Positions 47,753-58,700 of a stretch of 64,000 bases of DNA are shown piece by piece. A program made the position numbers and the translations under genes. Each line of letters begins with the position of its first letter. The stretch's first letter is position 1. This stretch comes from Drosophila persimilis. Lineage: Eukaryota; Arthropoda; Insecta; Diptera; Drosophilidae. The notes under the pieces are model-generated. The model was not told the DNA's origin, searched no databases, and worked only from the letters and a program-made list of their open reading frames with translations. The stretch lies in assembly GCF_003286085.1 (NCBI RefSeq), contig NW_020825414.1, positions 39,106-103,105 on the forward strand, written 5' to 3'.

Positions 47753-48652
47753 TGGTATTGGTGTAAAATTACAGGGCGCGAGTAATCTTATGAGTATTAG
47801 AGCTATTCAGCGCACACGGATTTATATTAACGCGTATACGTTTACATAGACGATGTATTGGTGTGTAATTTGGCGCGAAAAGTCTTGTAAGTATTAGGCT
47901 ATTCAGCGCATACAAATGTATGTTAATGCGTATACGTTTACATACACGGAACAAACACTCGCAATACTTATACATGCGCGTCGGGTTTTACATAAAAAAT
48001 TTTACCACGGTAAAATTAGTCAGAAAATAAAAACGCTCACGTACGAACAGCTTTGAAAAACGTTAACAAATTGTGTGGACAATTAGGGCGATTTAATTAT
48101 AATTGATTTTATTAATTGTGTGTTTTTTGGAGTTTTTGTTATTTTTCAGATTTATTAGTTTTTTGTTTTTTGTGGTTGTGTGTCGACGGCGCGAGCACAA
48201 TAAGACTGATTGGCCACAGTGACCCTCAGCTAATTTTATTTGTTTTCGCAATTTACATTTGAACGCATTTACAAATATTTTTTAACGGCTGTTATTTAAC
48301 AGCTGAACCACTAATTACACATGGTTGGGACATTTAACTTTACATTACAAGAAATCAAGACACTCTGGCAACAACGTGCATTTGTTTACATTTGGAAATT
48401 GCATTGTAAGTATTAAAAATTATAAATTTAACAAATATAAGCTATATTAATTATAATTTCTTTGCCCATTTAATTACAGCGGACGTATATGTATATAGGT
48501 ATGGACCTCTATCATCAGCTCACTGGATGGAATTGGGTCTGTACAAGTTGGCTTGAGCAGGTGTCAAGACAATGGACCCGGTGATTTCATCAGGCTGCTG
48601 CAACCTCAGGGGAAGTATAAAGCCGCACCGTAAGTGAGTAAGTATTTGATTT

Positions 48653-51600
48653 TTATAGATTGCTTCGCTTATATGCTTCCAGAGGGCGTGTCTTTCGGTG
48701 TGCGCCTTTCCACCATTGGCGCACTGGACGGCGGTGAAATTTCAGGTGACCTGGGAGCGGTCTGAGTAGATGCCCCGTGACGTCATTGGACTGCTGCAAC
48801 TGCCATGGATCGAGCATTAGGCCAATGAGAAGAAGATTCACCAGTGGCTGCTGTAACTGTCGGACAGGCCTTCGTTGGATGCTGGATATACTGCGGTGCG
48901 GATTTGGCGAGCCAGTCAAAAGGCGATTCCAGGGACGGAAATGTGCACCGGCAATGGACGAGGCCCGTGCAGAAGGGAGCATTGCAGCCGGCTCGCTGCG
49001 CCCAGCCAGAGGATTCGCAACAGGATAGCTGGCCACCGGATGGACTACTCGCCTCCGCTTTCGTCGTGGATTCACCAGGAGGCCGTCAGTAGCTGTGCCG
49101 TTTGCCTGTAGATAGAAGTAAGCAGAGTTATTGCCATCCAGATTGGCATTGATGATTTGTCGTCTTCTTTCAGGTTTTGGAGTAGAGATAGGCTGCTGCA
49201 GGCTGCGAAGCGGATTCGGAGAAGTTGCCAGAGAGTCATTCCGGATACGCAGGTCAATCCCGGCAGTAGGCGAGGCCCTTATAGAAGATGGCGTGGGAGG
49301 CCGCTCGCTGCAGGCAGCCATAGGAATTACAGCAGGACGGCAGGCCAACGGATGGACTGCTGGGCGCCAGATTTGCCTTGGATGCACCAAGAGGCCGTCA
49401 GTAGCTGTGATATTTGCCTGTAAATAAAGGTAAGCAGAATTATTGCCATCCAGGTTGGCATTGATGATATTTTGTCTTCTTTCAGGTTTTGGAGTGGCCA
49501 TAGCTTTTGGTTGTGCAGCTTCTACACACACAGATGAGGCTTCCTGGTGCGGATTTGTGCAGGCTCGGCTTTCTTCGGCGGCAAATGCTGCGTCCATCTC
49601 GTCGTCGAGTTCCTTCTCAAGTTGCTGCTGCAGGGACTTCATCTGCTCTTCGAGAAGCTGCTCTGGAGTAGGCGGAGGGAGTTCGTGCGGTTCAAGCGGA
49701 GTCATTATGAGCCTTTGTATGTATTCAGGTTCAAAACGAATCTTCTGTGCCATTTCTAATCGATTCATTTCTCCTCTTCTGAGACATTGCGCCATACAAT
49801 TAACCCAGATTATTGAGGGTCTCTCCTGCGGGATACCAAGGGCTATGCAACGCTCTTGTTCAAGGCGTTTCCGTTCGACAAGTGCTTCCTTGGCTTGGGA
49901 CTCCCGGAGTTGGCGCTGTTGTTCAATTTCAAGCTGCTCGTGCCTGATTAAAGTTGGCAGCAGTAGTTGTTGTTGTGCTGCCTGCTGCAGGAGTTGTTGT
50001 TGGAGAGGCCGAAAGTGAGTTTCCAGCTGCTTTGTGTATCTTGGCCGGTCAAGCCTTTGAGGAATGAATGGCTGCATGATGAGTCTTTTTGCTTCCAGAT
50101 TTGGATGGCGAAATAGTGAAGCTGCTAGTCTGCCGCTGGCTTTATCAAAGGTTTCTTCTGCAGAGTCAATGTTGTGTGCATCTCGGATAACTTGATTTCT
50201 TGTGTACCTGCTAGCCTTCACGATTTTCCGTAGGAGTTGGTTCTGTGCGCTTTCTACCCTGCAAAATTGTGATTCGCATACCAATGCTCCCCATACAGGT
50301 AAGGCATATTGCCATATTGGGGCGATTAATTGCTTATATATAACCATTTTGCATCTTTTAGATAGCCGGCTCTGATGACCAATGATCCAGTTCAGTCTTA
50401 TGGCTGCTGCTCTCACTCGAATTGCTAACTGGGTGGTATGGGCATGTAGCACAAGTTTCCTGTCCATTATCAAGCCTAGATAGCGATGCCTTGGCTTACT
50501 TTTGATTGCTTCGTTGTACATTTTTGGCGATAGCTCACCTATGCCATTTGCAATCGATCGCCTTGTGTAGAGGACATGGACCGTTTTGCTGGTATTAAGG
50601 CTGATGCACCATTTGGAAGCCCAGGCAGTGAAGTGTTCAAGATAGCACTGATTTGTTCTAACCGCTGTACTGGCTTCTTTTTTAGCACATAGGATGATTG
50701 TGTCATCTGCGTAAGTAGAAAGCATCATGTTGTTGTATATATTCGACTCAATTCTTTCATTTTGTTCTGACAGGTGCGGTAGCGGCATATCCGACGTGAA
50801 GACTGTGTAGAGTACAGGGCCGAGGACGCTACCCTGGGGCACTCCTGCGCAAATCCTTCCAGGTCTCGAGCGTATTCCATTGTTTCCGTTTACAATAAAT
50901 GTTCTATCTGCTAAGTAACTTTTTAAAACGTTGTAATATGTAAACGGGAGTAGCTTCGCTAGCTTAAGTAGTAGACCATTATGCCAAACTCGGTCAAAGG
51001 CTTCGCTCACGTCGATAAATACAGCAGAACAAAATAACTGTTTCTCATATGCATCAAGAATATACTGTGTAACGCGTGCCAGTTGTTGCTCCGTGCTGTG
51101 CTCTTTCCTGAATCCAAACTGATGAGAGGGAATAGCCTTCTCAAAGTCTTCGCATTCAAACATCCTTTCCATGAGCAAGGTTTCAAAGATTTTAGAGAAG
51201 CCAGCCAAAAGGCTAATCGGTCGATAAGAGCCAACTTCATTTGCATTTTTGCTCGGTTTTTTAATCATTGTAATAGCAGCACATTTCCATTGTTTGGGGA
51301 AATGGCCATGTCTCAAGATGCAATTGTAAATATTTGTCAAATGAATAATTACCTTTTGAGGTAGCGCTTTAATGACTCTGTTGTTTATTTGGTCCATGCC
51401 AGGAGCCTTTTTGTTTTGCAGAGATTTGATTTCCATCATAACTTCATTGGGGGAAATAGGCCTGAACGGGAGTCTATTTACATCGTATTCCCGCCCAAAT
51501 TGTTGCCTCTGAAGCCAGGCAGGTTTAGTTGTTAAGCGTTTGAGCTGCGCTATTTCATTACACTCCATAACTACGCTATTTCTAAATTCGTCAGAGTTTA

Positions 51601-53044
51601 TGAGTTTTGGTGTGAATCTTTCTTCTAAATGTGAAACAAAAGCTTCAGCTTTCTCCTCGCTACTCTTTGTCCACCTATAGCCTTCTCTACTACCACTACT
51701 GCTGGGAATTTTCAATGGCCAGTTTGGTTCTGGCTGCCTCTTTAAAGTGTTTGTTAAGCGCCATAGTTTTTGCATTCTGTAACGATCTTGAGCGTCTACT
51801 TTTTTGAAAAGGTTATTGATCTGGTTATTTTTAGCCTTACGAAGGGCCTTTTTTAGCCGATGATTTGCTGCGTTGTATAACCTTCGCGTCTCCAAGGTGG
51901 GTCTGCGCATGTGCTCCCTTTTATGCTGCCATTTGAGCCTTAATAGTTTCTGTGTTTTCCTATCTAGTGGTAGTTGCCCTGTGCGTGGGCGAGAACGCGG
52001 ATTTATTAGTGAAGTTGCAGCCGCCGCTGCATTGTAGATGTTTTGATTTAGAATGTCGATCGCATCCTCAATGTCTTCTCCTGAGTTTATTTCCATGTTG
52101 AGATTGATACGCTGCGATAGGAAATCTTGGAATTTTTTGACATTTGCTTTGCTTGGTAGAAGTCGGCGCTTTGTTACCGGGACTGTCGTTGAGCCATTGA
52201 TGCCCAGGTTAATGAAGATAGGAAGATGGTCTGATTGCAGGTCAACTGCTGAATAGGTGTGAATTCTGTCATAGTTTATGCCAGCATATACTGCCAAATC
52301 GATAGCGGAGGGCCTTTTTCTTTGATCAAATGGGTAGTGTGTGGCTCCCCCAGTGGCCAACACATTTAAGCAGGTGTTTGCATGGATCGTGTTCATTAAA
52401 ACTCTGCCTCTTTTACAGGATCGCACATTTCCCCACCATGGGTGCTTAGCGTTCCAGTCCCCGCAAACTATAAATTTGGAGCCATAACAGAGTTCGCTCA
52501 TGTACTTGAATAACCTTTTGAAGTGCTGCTCCGTCCAGGTGATAGTTGGCGGGCAATATATTGGCGCTAGAGCAATGACCTCATTATTGTTAGTGGTTAA
52601 TGCGATGGGAGCACACTGCAAGAAATTTTCTGTAATTGGTTCAAGTGCAATGTGCTTGAGACCAGTTTTGACATAAATGGCTACTCCACCTTTCCTTCTG
52701 GAGGAAGGGTGTGAGGCAGTATACAGTACGTAGTCTTTTATGGTTAGATTGTCTGTTATTGTGGTAGTAGGGTCATTTGTGGTTATGCGGGTTTCAATAA
52801 CCATCATTATGTCCACGTTATTACGCTGCATAAATAGTTCTAACTCCAAAATTTTGTTTTTTAGACCACAGGCGTTCCAATAAACGATTTTGAGAGAGCT
52901 GTTGTACTGGGCGCCTGTAGTAGCAGTAGTGGTATGAGCTAAGTTATTTGTATTTACATTTATGGTGGTAGTAGCTAGAGAATTGGCTGTATTGTTGGCC
53001 GAAATAGTGTTTGTAGTATACGGTATTTCGGCGTAATTATTCAT
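48653..53044 (-). CDS. pol: TART-like Pol (family 2)
   Basis: 1463 residues, same as element 10 in translation (PRSRPRTG form). Endonuclease and reverse transcriptase motifs intact, with the duplicated C-terminal repeats. Being in a 5'-truncated element, it lacks the upstream leader and most of gag, so it is unlikely to be expressed in the normal way. Confidence 0.93.
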   Translation of the reverse strand: MNNYAEIPYTTNTISANNTANSLATTTINVNTNNLAHTTTATTGAQYNSSLKIVYWNACGLKNKILELELFMQRNNVDIMMVIETRITTNDPTTTITDNLTIKDYVLYTASHPSSRRKGGVAIYVKTGLKHIALEPITENFLQCAPIALTTNNNEVIALAPIYCPPTITWTEQHFKRLFKYMSELCYGSKFIVCGDWNAKHPWWGNVRSCKRGRVLMNTIHANTCLNVLATGGATHYPFDQRKRPSAIDLAVYAGINYDRIHTYSAVDLQSDHLPIFINLGINGSTTVPVTKRRLLPSKANVKKFQDFLSQRINLNMEINSGEDIEDAIDILNQNIYNAAAAATSLINPRSRPRTGQLPLDRKTQKLLRLKWQHKREHMRRPTLETRRLYNAANHRLKKALRKAKNNQINNLFKKVDAQDRYRMQKLWRLTNTLKRQPEPNWPLKIPSSSGSREGYRWTKSSEEKAEAFVSHLEERFTPKLINSDEFRNSVVMECNEIAQLKRLTTKPAWLQRQQFGREYDVNRLPFRPISPNEVMMEIKSLQNKKAPGMDQINNRVIKALPQKVIIHLTNIYNCILRHGHFPKQWKCAAITMIKKPSKNANEVGSYRPISLLAGFSKIFETLLMERMFECEDFEKAIPSHQFGFRKEHSTEQQLARVTQYILDAYEKQLFCSAVFIDVSEAFDRVWHNGLLLKLAKLLPFTYYNVLKSYLADRTFIVNGNNGIRSRPGRICAGVPQGSVLGPVLYTVFTSDMPLPHLSEQNERIESNIYNNMMLSTYADDTIILCAKKEASTAVRTNQCYLEHFTAWASKWCISLNTSKTVHVLYTRRSIANGIGELSPKMYNEAIKSKPRHRYLGLIMDRKLVLHAHTTQLAIRVRAAAIRLNWIIGHQSRLSKRCKMVIYKQLIAPIWQYALPVWGALVCESQFCRVESAQNQLLRKIVKASRYTRNQVIRDAHNIDSAEETFDKASGRLAASLFRHPNLEAKRLIMQPFIPQRLDRPRYTKQLETHFRPLQQQLLQQAAQQQLLLPTLIRHEQLEIEQQRQLRESQAKEALVERKRLEQERCIALGIPQERPSIIWVNCMAQCLRRGEMNRLEMAQKIRFEPEYIQRLIMTPLEPHELPPPTPEQLLEEQMKSLQQQLEKELDDEMDAAFAAEESRACTNPHQEASSVCVEAAQPKAMATPKPERRQNIINANLDGNNSAYLYLQANITATDGLLVHPRQIWRPAVHPLACRPAVIPMAACSERPPTPSSIRASPTAGIDLRIRNDSLATSPNPLRSLQQPISTPKPERRRQIINANLDGNNSAYFYLQANGTATDGLLVNPRRKRRRVVHPVASYPVANPLAGRSEPAAMLPSARASSIAGAHFRPWNRLLTGSPNPHRSISSIQRRPVRQLQQPLVNLLLIGLMLDPWQLQQSNDVTGHLLRPLPGHLKFHRRPVRQWWKGAHRKTRPLEAYKRSNL

Positions 53045-54083
53045 TTACAATGTCATTAGCGGTGGAAATAGTTTGTCCTTTATTTGAGATAATAAAAGTA
53101 TGCAATAGATCTATAAGGGCATCCATTTTTTTGCCCATTTCACTTACAAGGAGAAGATTTTGGTGCACTACCTGCATTAGCTGGTCATTCACATATGGGG
53201 CCCCAGGCTGCTGGTATAGCTGTGGTTGGGGGGCGTGCTTCTGTGACTCTCGCTGCTGTTGTTGATGCCCACGAGAGGAGGAGTGTGGCCTGCTGATGCT
53301 GTTGCCCTGAAGGTCATCGGATGGTTGATTTTTGTTGCTAAAAGGCTGGAGGTTTGGCGTCTTATTAGTGTACCGGCTGATGGTGGGCTGTTGGGAGTTG
53401 TTATGTTGTTGCTGCAGGTTAGCCGGCGCAGGCTTTTGTGTCTTTTGCTGCTGCTGGTGATGCCCGCGAGGGGCCCTGCTGATGTTGCTTTCCTGCTGGC
53501 CAACGGACAGTTTATTGTTGTTGCTGAAAAGTTGACTAAAAAGCTGGCGTTTTGGGGCCTTGTTGATGTTCTGGCTGTTGGTCGGCTGGGAGCTGTTGTT
53601 GTTGTGCTGCTGCTGCTGCGTGTTTTGGTGTGGTTTAGGTAGGTGGTGTTTTTGTTTTCGCTGCTGCCATCTCAAGCTTTTGTTTATTTCCCCGCTGTAA
53701 GCTGCATTCTGCCGAGTGGAGTTGGTGTTCTTCTGGTGCTGCCAGTTTGTCCGCTTTTGTTTTCCAATAGCAATGTGCGCCCGGTAGGATTTGAGTGTTG
53801 CCTGGGCTTGCTTAAACGCCTTGCAGCCCCTATAGCTGGCAACATGTCCTTCCCCACAATTGGCACATTTAGGATTTGGGATCTTAGCCTCGGCGCACGC
53901 TGTGGATGGGTGTGCCCCGGCACATTTTTGGCAAACAAAAGCTCGGCGACAGTAATTTTTACTGTGGCCAAAGCATTGGCAGCGGTGGCATTGAACAGGG
54001 TCAATGCGTCTCATTTGTCGTTCAACTGAAATTTCCTGGTTTCCCATAGTAGTCAGTGATAGGATTTTGTCATTACCATTGTC
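53037..54083 (-). CDS. gag: TART-like Gag, C-terminal fragment
   Basis: Last 348 codons of family 2 Gag, starting in frame at DNGNDKILS where the element is truncated. Keeps all three CCHC knuckles (QCHRCQCFGHSKNYC onward), the Gln/Asn-rich region and the C-terminal heptad segment. Upstream is the A-tail of the neighbouring element, with a stop in frame and no ATG before MGNQEISV. Confidence 0.9.
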   Translation of the reverse strand, partial: DNGNDKILSLTTMGNQEISVERQMRRIDPVQCHRCQCFGHSKNYCRRAFVCQKCAGAHPSTACAEAKIPNPKCANCGEGHVASYRGCKAFKQAQATLKSYRAHIAIGKQKRTNWQHQKNTNSTRQNAAYSGEINKSLRWQQRKQKHHLPKPHQNTQQQQHNNNSSQPTNSQNINKAPKRQLFSQLFSNNNKLSVGQQESNISRAPRGHHQQQQKTQKPAPANLQQQHNNSQQPTISRYTNKTPNLQPFSNKNQPSDDLQGNSISRPHSSSRGHQQQQRESQKHAPQPQLYQQPGAPYVNDQLMQVVHQNLLLVSEMGKKMDALIDLLHTFIISNKGQTISTANDIVNE

Positions 54084-54632
54084 TTTTTTTGATGTTCAAA
54101 CTTGCTCAGGGCACTTAGTGTGACCTGACGCAATCTTTATTAGTGTTCTTATTACTTATTAGCAACATTTAACATTATTTATGGAAACTTACAAATTTTT
54201 TAACATTTAGGTATTTTTTTAACATTACGGTAACATTGATAAAATATACTGAAAAATACTATACAGTTCGATAACATCGATATGTAAACAAGTTAAGATT
54301 GGCTTGTGTTTTCTTTTTCTTTTTTTTTTTTTGACTTAGGTGTAAAAAAAATTTTGTAACGCCGCTCCTGGACCCCTCATCCGGTGCAAAACGGAGGCAT
54401 GGACGACAGGGAGACCTCCAAAGCATCGGCATCGCAAGCGCGGCATCGCCTCGTCCCTCTCCTCCTGGCCGAATCCAGTCGATGCAACTCTAGGAAGAAC
54501 GCACGCATATGCTTCTTTCTGTGGATGAATATGAAACTCCTGGCTGATTTTAATATTATTTTATTTTCAGGTTTATGTTTTGTTTGTATTTTATTTGCAG
54601 GCCATTGATTGGCTTGCTTGGAAGCTATCGTA

Positions 54633-55716
54633 GTAAGTGAATTAATTTGTGTTTTGGCTGATTATTAAATGTATTCTATTTACAGGTTCATTTGGTTTAT
54701 TTGGAGTTTTGCGTTGTATTTGGTAAGCGAGTCTATTTCTGTTTTGGCTGATTTTGATTGTATTTTATTTGCAGGTTTTGATTGGTTTGTTTGATGGCTA
54801 TCGTAGTAAGTGAATTGATTTGTGTTTTGACTGATTATTAAATGTATTCTATTTGCAGGTTCAATTGATTTATTTGGAGGTTTGCGTTGTATTTGGTGAG
54901 CGAGTCTATTTATGTTTTGGCTGATTTTGATTGTATTTTATTTGCAGATATTGATTGGTTCGTTTGGAAGCTAGCGTGGTAAGTAAATTAATTTGTGTTT
55001 TGACTGATTTTAATTGTATTTTATTTGCAGGTTCAATTGGTTTGTTTGGAGGTGTGCGTTGAATTTGGTAAGCGAGTTTATTTCTGTTTTGGCTGATTTT
55101 AATTGTATTTTATTTGCAGATTGTGATTGGTTTGTTTGGAAGCTAGCGTGGTAAGTATATTAATTTGTGTTTTGACTGATTTTAATTGTATTTTATTTGC
55201 AGGTTCAATTGGTTTGTTTGGAGGTGTGCGTTGAATTTGGTAAGCGAGTTTATTTCTGTTTTGGCTGATTTTAATTGTATTTTATTTGCAGATTGTGATT
55301 GGTTTGTTTGGAAGCTAGCGTGGTAAGTATATTAATTTGTGTTTTGACTGATTTTAATTGTATTTTATTTGCAGGTTCAATTGGTTTATTTGGAGGTGTG
55401 CGTTGAATTTGGAAAGCGAGTTTATTTCTGTTTTGGCTGATTTTGATTGTATTTTATTTGCAGATATTGATTGGTTTGCTTGAATGCTAGCGTGGTAAGT
55501 AAATTAATTTGTGTTTTGACTGATTTTAATTGTATTTTATTTGCAGGTTCAATTGGTTTATTTGGAGGTGTGCGTTGAATTTGGTAAGCGAGTTTATTTC
55601 TGTTTTGGCTGATTTTGATTGTATTTTATTTGCAGGTTTTGATTGGTTTGCTTGGAGGTGATTTGGTAAGTGGTTTAAGTTATGTTTTGGCTGCTTTTAA
55701 TTAGTTTTATTTGTAG
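54633..55716 (+). repeat. Antisense mini-intron/mini-exon array, 13 units (element 12)
   Basis: Tandem array on the + strand with introns at 54633-54685, 54723-54774, 54806-54858, 54896-54947, 54979-55030, 55068-55119, 55151-55202, 55240-55291, 55323-55374, a tenth ending at 55463, 55495-55546, 55584-55635 and 55666-55716. Length is 51-53 bp throughout. Donors alternate GTAAGT and GTAAGC/GTGAGC; acceptors read ATTTGCAG or close; a CTGAT branch-like motif sits about 25 nt before the AG. Mini-exons alternate about 37 nt (GTTCAATTGG...) and 31 nt (...GAAGCTAGCGTG). The basic repeat is a pair of units of about 173 bp. The tenth donor is GA instead of GT. Confidence 0.7.
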
Positions 55717-55758
55717 GTTTATACTTTCTGGATTTTTGCTGTACCATTGGATCAAGTC

Positions 55759-58700
55759 TTAACCATTCGGCTGGAGGACGCCTTCCTCTACATCCCCTCT
55801 GTGGTCTGGCACTATAATTCTTTGTATACCCAATGGTTGGCCCCTGATTCTTTCAAGTATTGTTTCCCTAGTAAATTTCCCTTGAGCATACATTTTTCTG
55901 TACACGTTTATTTGTAGTTCGCAGAATCTGTCCGGGTGTTTGTATGGTTTTTTCTTCCGTTCGGCCTCTCTATTGTCCATTTTAGCCTTTTCCAGTCTTT
56001 CCTGTTCTTCATTTTCTAACCTCAGCAGAGTAGGAAGTCCTTTCCTCAGGATGGGTACATACTTCTCTGCTATAACTTTGCGTTCAGCTTCGGAATAGTA
56101 TCGAGTAGGATCCAGATCTGGATTTGGTTGTTCTTGACGTTGTCCATTACAACGCGGGAGGATAAACTTCCGGAGTTGATTGTCATATCTGTGGCGGCTA
56201 GATTTCAATCTATTAGGGACATGGGGGTTGGTCAGCAGTCTGGCCACTTCGGAGTTTGAGTGATCCACAAGTGAATTAGCGAGACGGCCGCTAGCCTTCT
56301 CGTAAACCTCCTCGACAGTTTTGATATTGTATACACTTCTGATATTGTCGTTTCTTGTATATATTGTGGCCCTAACTGCCCTCCTCACTAGTTTGTTTTG
56401 GAGTGTTTGTATCTTTTTCACTAATGAGTCAGAAGCCAGGGCACCCCAGACTGGAAAAGCATAAAACCAAATTGGCATGATTAATTGTTTTAGGATCGTC
56501 ACTTTGCATTCTTTGGCAAGCCGGCTTTTGCAGCCAATAATCCAATCAAGTTTAATTGACGCAGTTCTTGTCTTATTTATAATGGCTTTGACATGGTGGT
56601 TAAGGCTAAGTTTCCTATCGAGCGTAACCCCAAGATACATTTGTTTGAATTTGTTAGGAATTCTTTGTCCATTTAATTTAGGCGTACTTTCTTGCTGTGT
56701 TTTGCTAAGTTTATTCAGTGTGAAAAATACGTGGGCTGTTTTCTTTTCGTTAATGCCCATTTCCCATTTTTTAGCCCAAACACTGAACTTATTTAAATAT
56801 TGTTCGTTCATTTTTGCCGCTGTCAAGGGGAAGTCCGCTCTGCTCATGATAATTGTGTCATCTGCATACGTAGCTAACATTCTGTTTTTTTCCCTTAGTA
56901 CCGGTATCGAAGTGGGGTGATATCCATTCAAGCAGTTTGGTAGCGGAACGTCAGATGAGTAAATGCTGTATAGAAGTGGACCTAAATTGCTGCCCTGAGG
57001 AACCCCGGCTTTTATTTTTCCAATTCTCGATGTAATACCATTGTTGGTAATTACTTCGAAGGTCCTTTCATTTAGGTAGCTTTCTAGTAGCTTGAAGGCC
57101 TGAAGAGACACCAGTTTTGATAGCTTATATAGCAAACCGGTGTGCCATACTCTATCAAACGCTTCAGATATATCTATAAAAACAGCTGAGCAGTATTGTT
57201 TTTCTTCGAAGGCCCCCATAATGAATTGCGTTACTCTTGCTAGCTGTTGTTCAGTGGCATGTTCTTTTCGAAACCCAAATTGATGTGTGGGAAGGGCTCT
57301 AGAGAAATCCTCAAAGTCAAATAATCGTTTAATAAAAAGTTTTTCAAAGGTTTTAGCTAATCCAGAAAGGAGACTGATTGGGCGATAGGATGTTACCGAC
57401 TGAGCAGGCTTATTTGGCTTAAGAAGTAATGTGATTGTGGCGTGTTTCCAAGCTTGCGGGAAGTGACCCAATCTCAGCATTGAGTTGAAGATCAGGAGAA
57501 TATATAGTAGGGCTTTCTTTGGGAGAGCCTTGATTAACACATTGTCTATTCTGTCTTTACCTGGGGATTTATTCAAGATCAAGTTTTTAATTTCGGTTGT
57601 CAGTTCTGGGAGTGTAAATGGTCTGAGAGGACGTGTTTGTGTCTTTGTTGCTGCATCCGTCAGCTTCTGTTTCTCAATGTCTAGGTCTTTTTGTGTCGTC
57701 TCGCGTTCCTTTTCTGAGCTTGTATGTCTGGGCTTAAATCGTTGTTCAAAGTGAGAGACAAATACTTCGGCTTTCTCTTCGTTACTCTTGGTCCATACGG
57801 GTCGTTGGTTAGAGTTCCCCGTCTGCGTGCAAATGGGCCAGTTTGGTTGTGGCTGTCTCTTGATTGTATTTGTTACTTTCCAGAGCTTTGCCATTTTGTA
57901 TCTGTCTTGCGTGTTTATACCTTCAAATTGCTGATTAATGTTGTTTGTTTTTAATTTTTGTAATTTTTTCCTGAGGGTGTTCTGGGCGGCCTTGTACAGT
58001 GTTTTAGCCTCTTCTGTGTGGAATATTTTAAATCTGAGGTTCAGTTCGTTTTTTATTTGCAGAAGCGCTTTAGTTTCATCGTCTAGTTTATAGCGTGCTT
58101 TGTCCATCCTTCGTTGGCTGTTTGAATTCCCAGATCTTAATCTTTGATTGGAGTTTACATTTTTAGTGGCTAGTTTTATCGCGTCATGTATGTTTGTAGT
58201 TAGTATTTTTACTGCGTCGTCAATATCCAGTCCCGAGTGAATTTCCGTGTTTAAGTTTATGGTCTGTTCCAAGTGCTCTTTTACTCTGTTAATATTTGTT
58301 TTCTTTGTAATTAGTCGTCTGCCTATAGAACTTTGGGTGAATGTGTCGGCCCCATTTGTACACATTTCGATGGTTATTGGCAGGTGATCGGAGTCCAGAC
58401 TGCTACATGAATGGATTTTCATCCTATTTACTGTAATACCCCCACAAACTGCAAAGTCGATGGCTGAGGGTCTTTTTCTGCTGTCGTATGGATAGTGGGT
58501 GGCACCTCCTGTGGCCAGGATGTTGTATCTGGCTCCAGAGCTCACAGCTTGCATCAGGGCACGTCCTCTCCTACAGGATCTGGGGTTCCCCCACCATGGA
58601 TGCTTAGCATTCCAATCTCCGCAGCAAATGAACCCGGAGGTACCCCCCAATATGTTGTCAAAATGCAGGAGTAGTGATCTGAAATGATTCTCAGTCCAAT

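Larger units (their letters stand above)
40483..48165 (-). mobile_element. Element 10: TART-like two-ORF element (family 2), full length
   Basis: 7683-bp copy with T8 tail (40483-40490), 3' UTR to 40971, Pol 40972-45363, Gag 45356-47752 and 5' UTR 47753-48165. The 5' end meets the T6 run of element 11. The last bases of the 5' UTR hold several T-runs separated by short G-containing spacers, as in element 9. Very few differences from element 9. Confidence 0.93.
48166..54083 (-). mobile_element. Element 11: TART-like element (family 2), 5'-truncated
   Basis: T6 tail (48166-48171), full 3' UTR and pol, and the C-terminal part of gag. Similarity to element 10 stops at 54083, where the T7 tail and 3' end of the family 4 element follow. 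Missing: the first 450 or so codons of gag and the 5' UTR. Typical of incomplete reverse transcription or of end erosion before the next addition. Confidence 0.92.

Noticed and set aside
54384-54608. + strand 74-codon frame in the family 4 3' UTR, also at 62138-62404
   Set aside because: Present in both copies only because they are near-identical; the length and start differ and it ends in the intron array.
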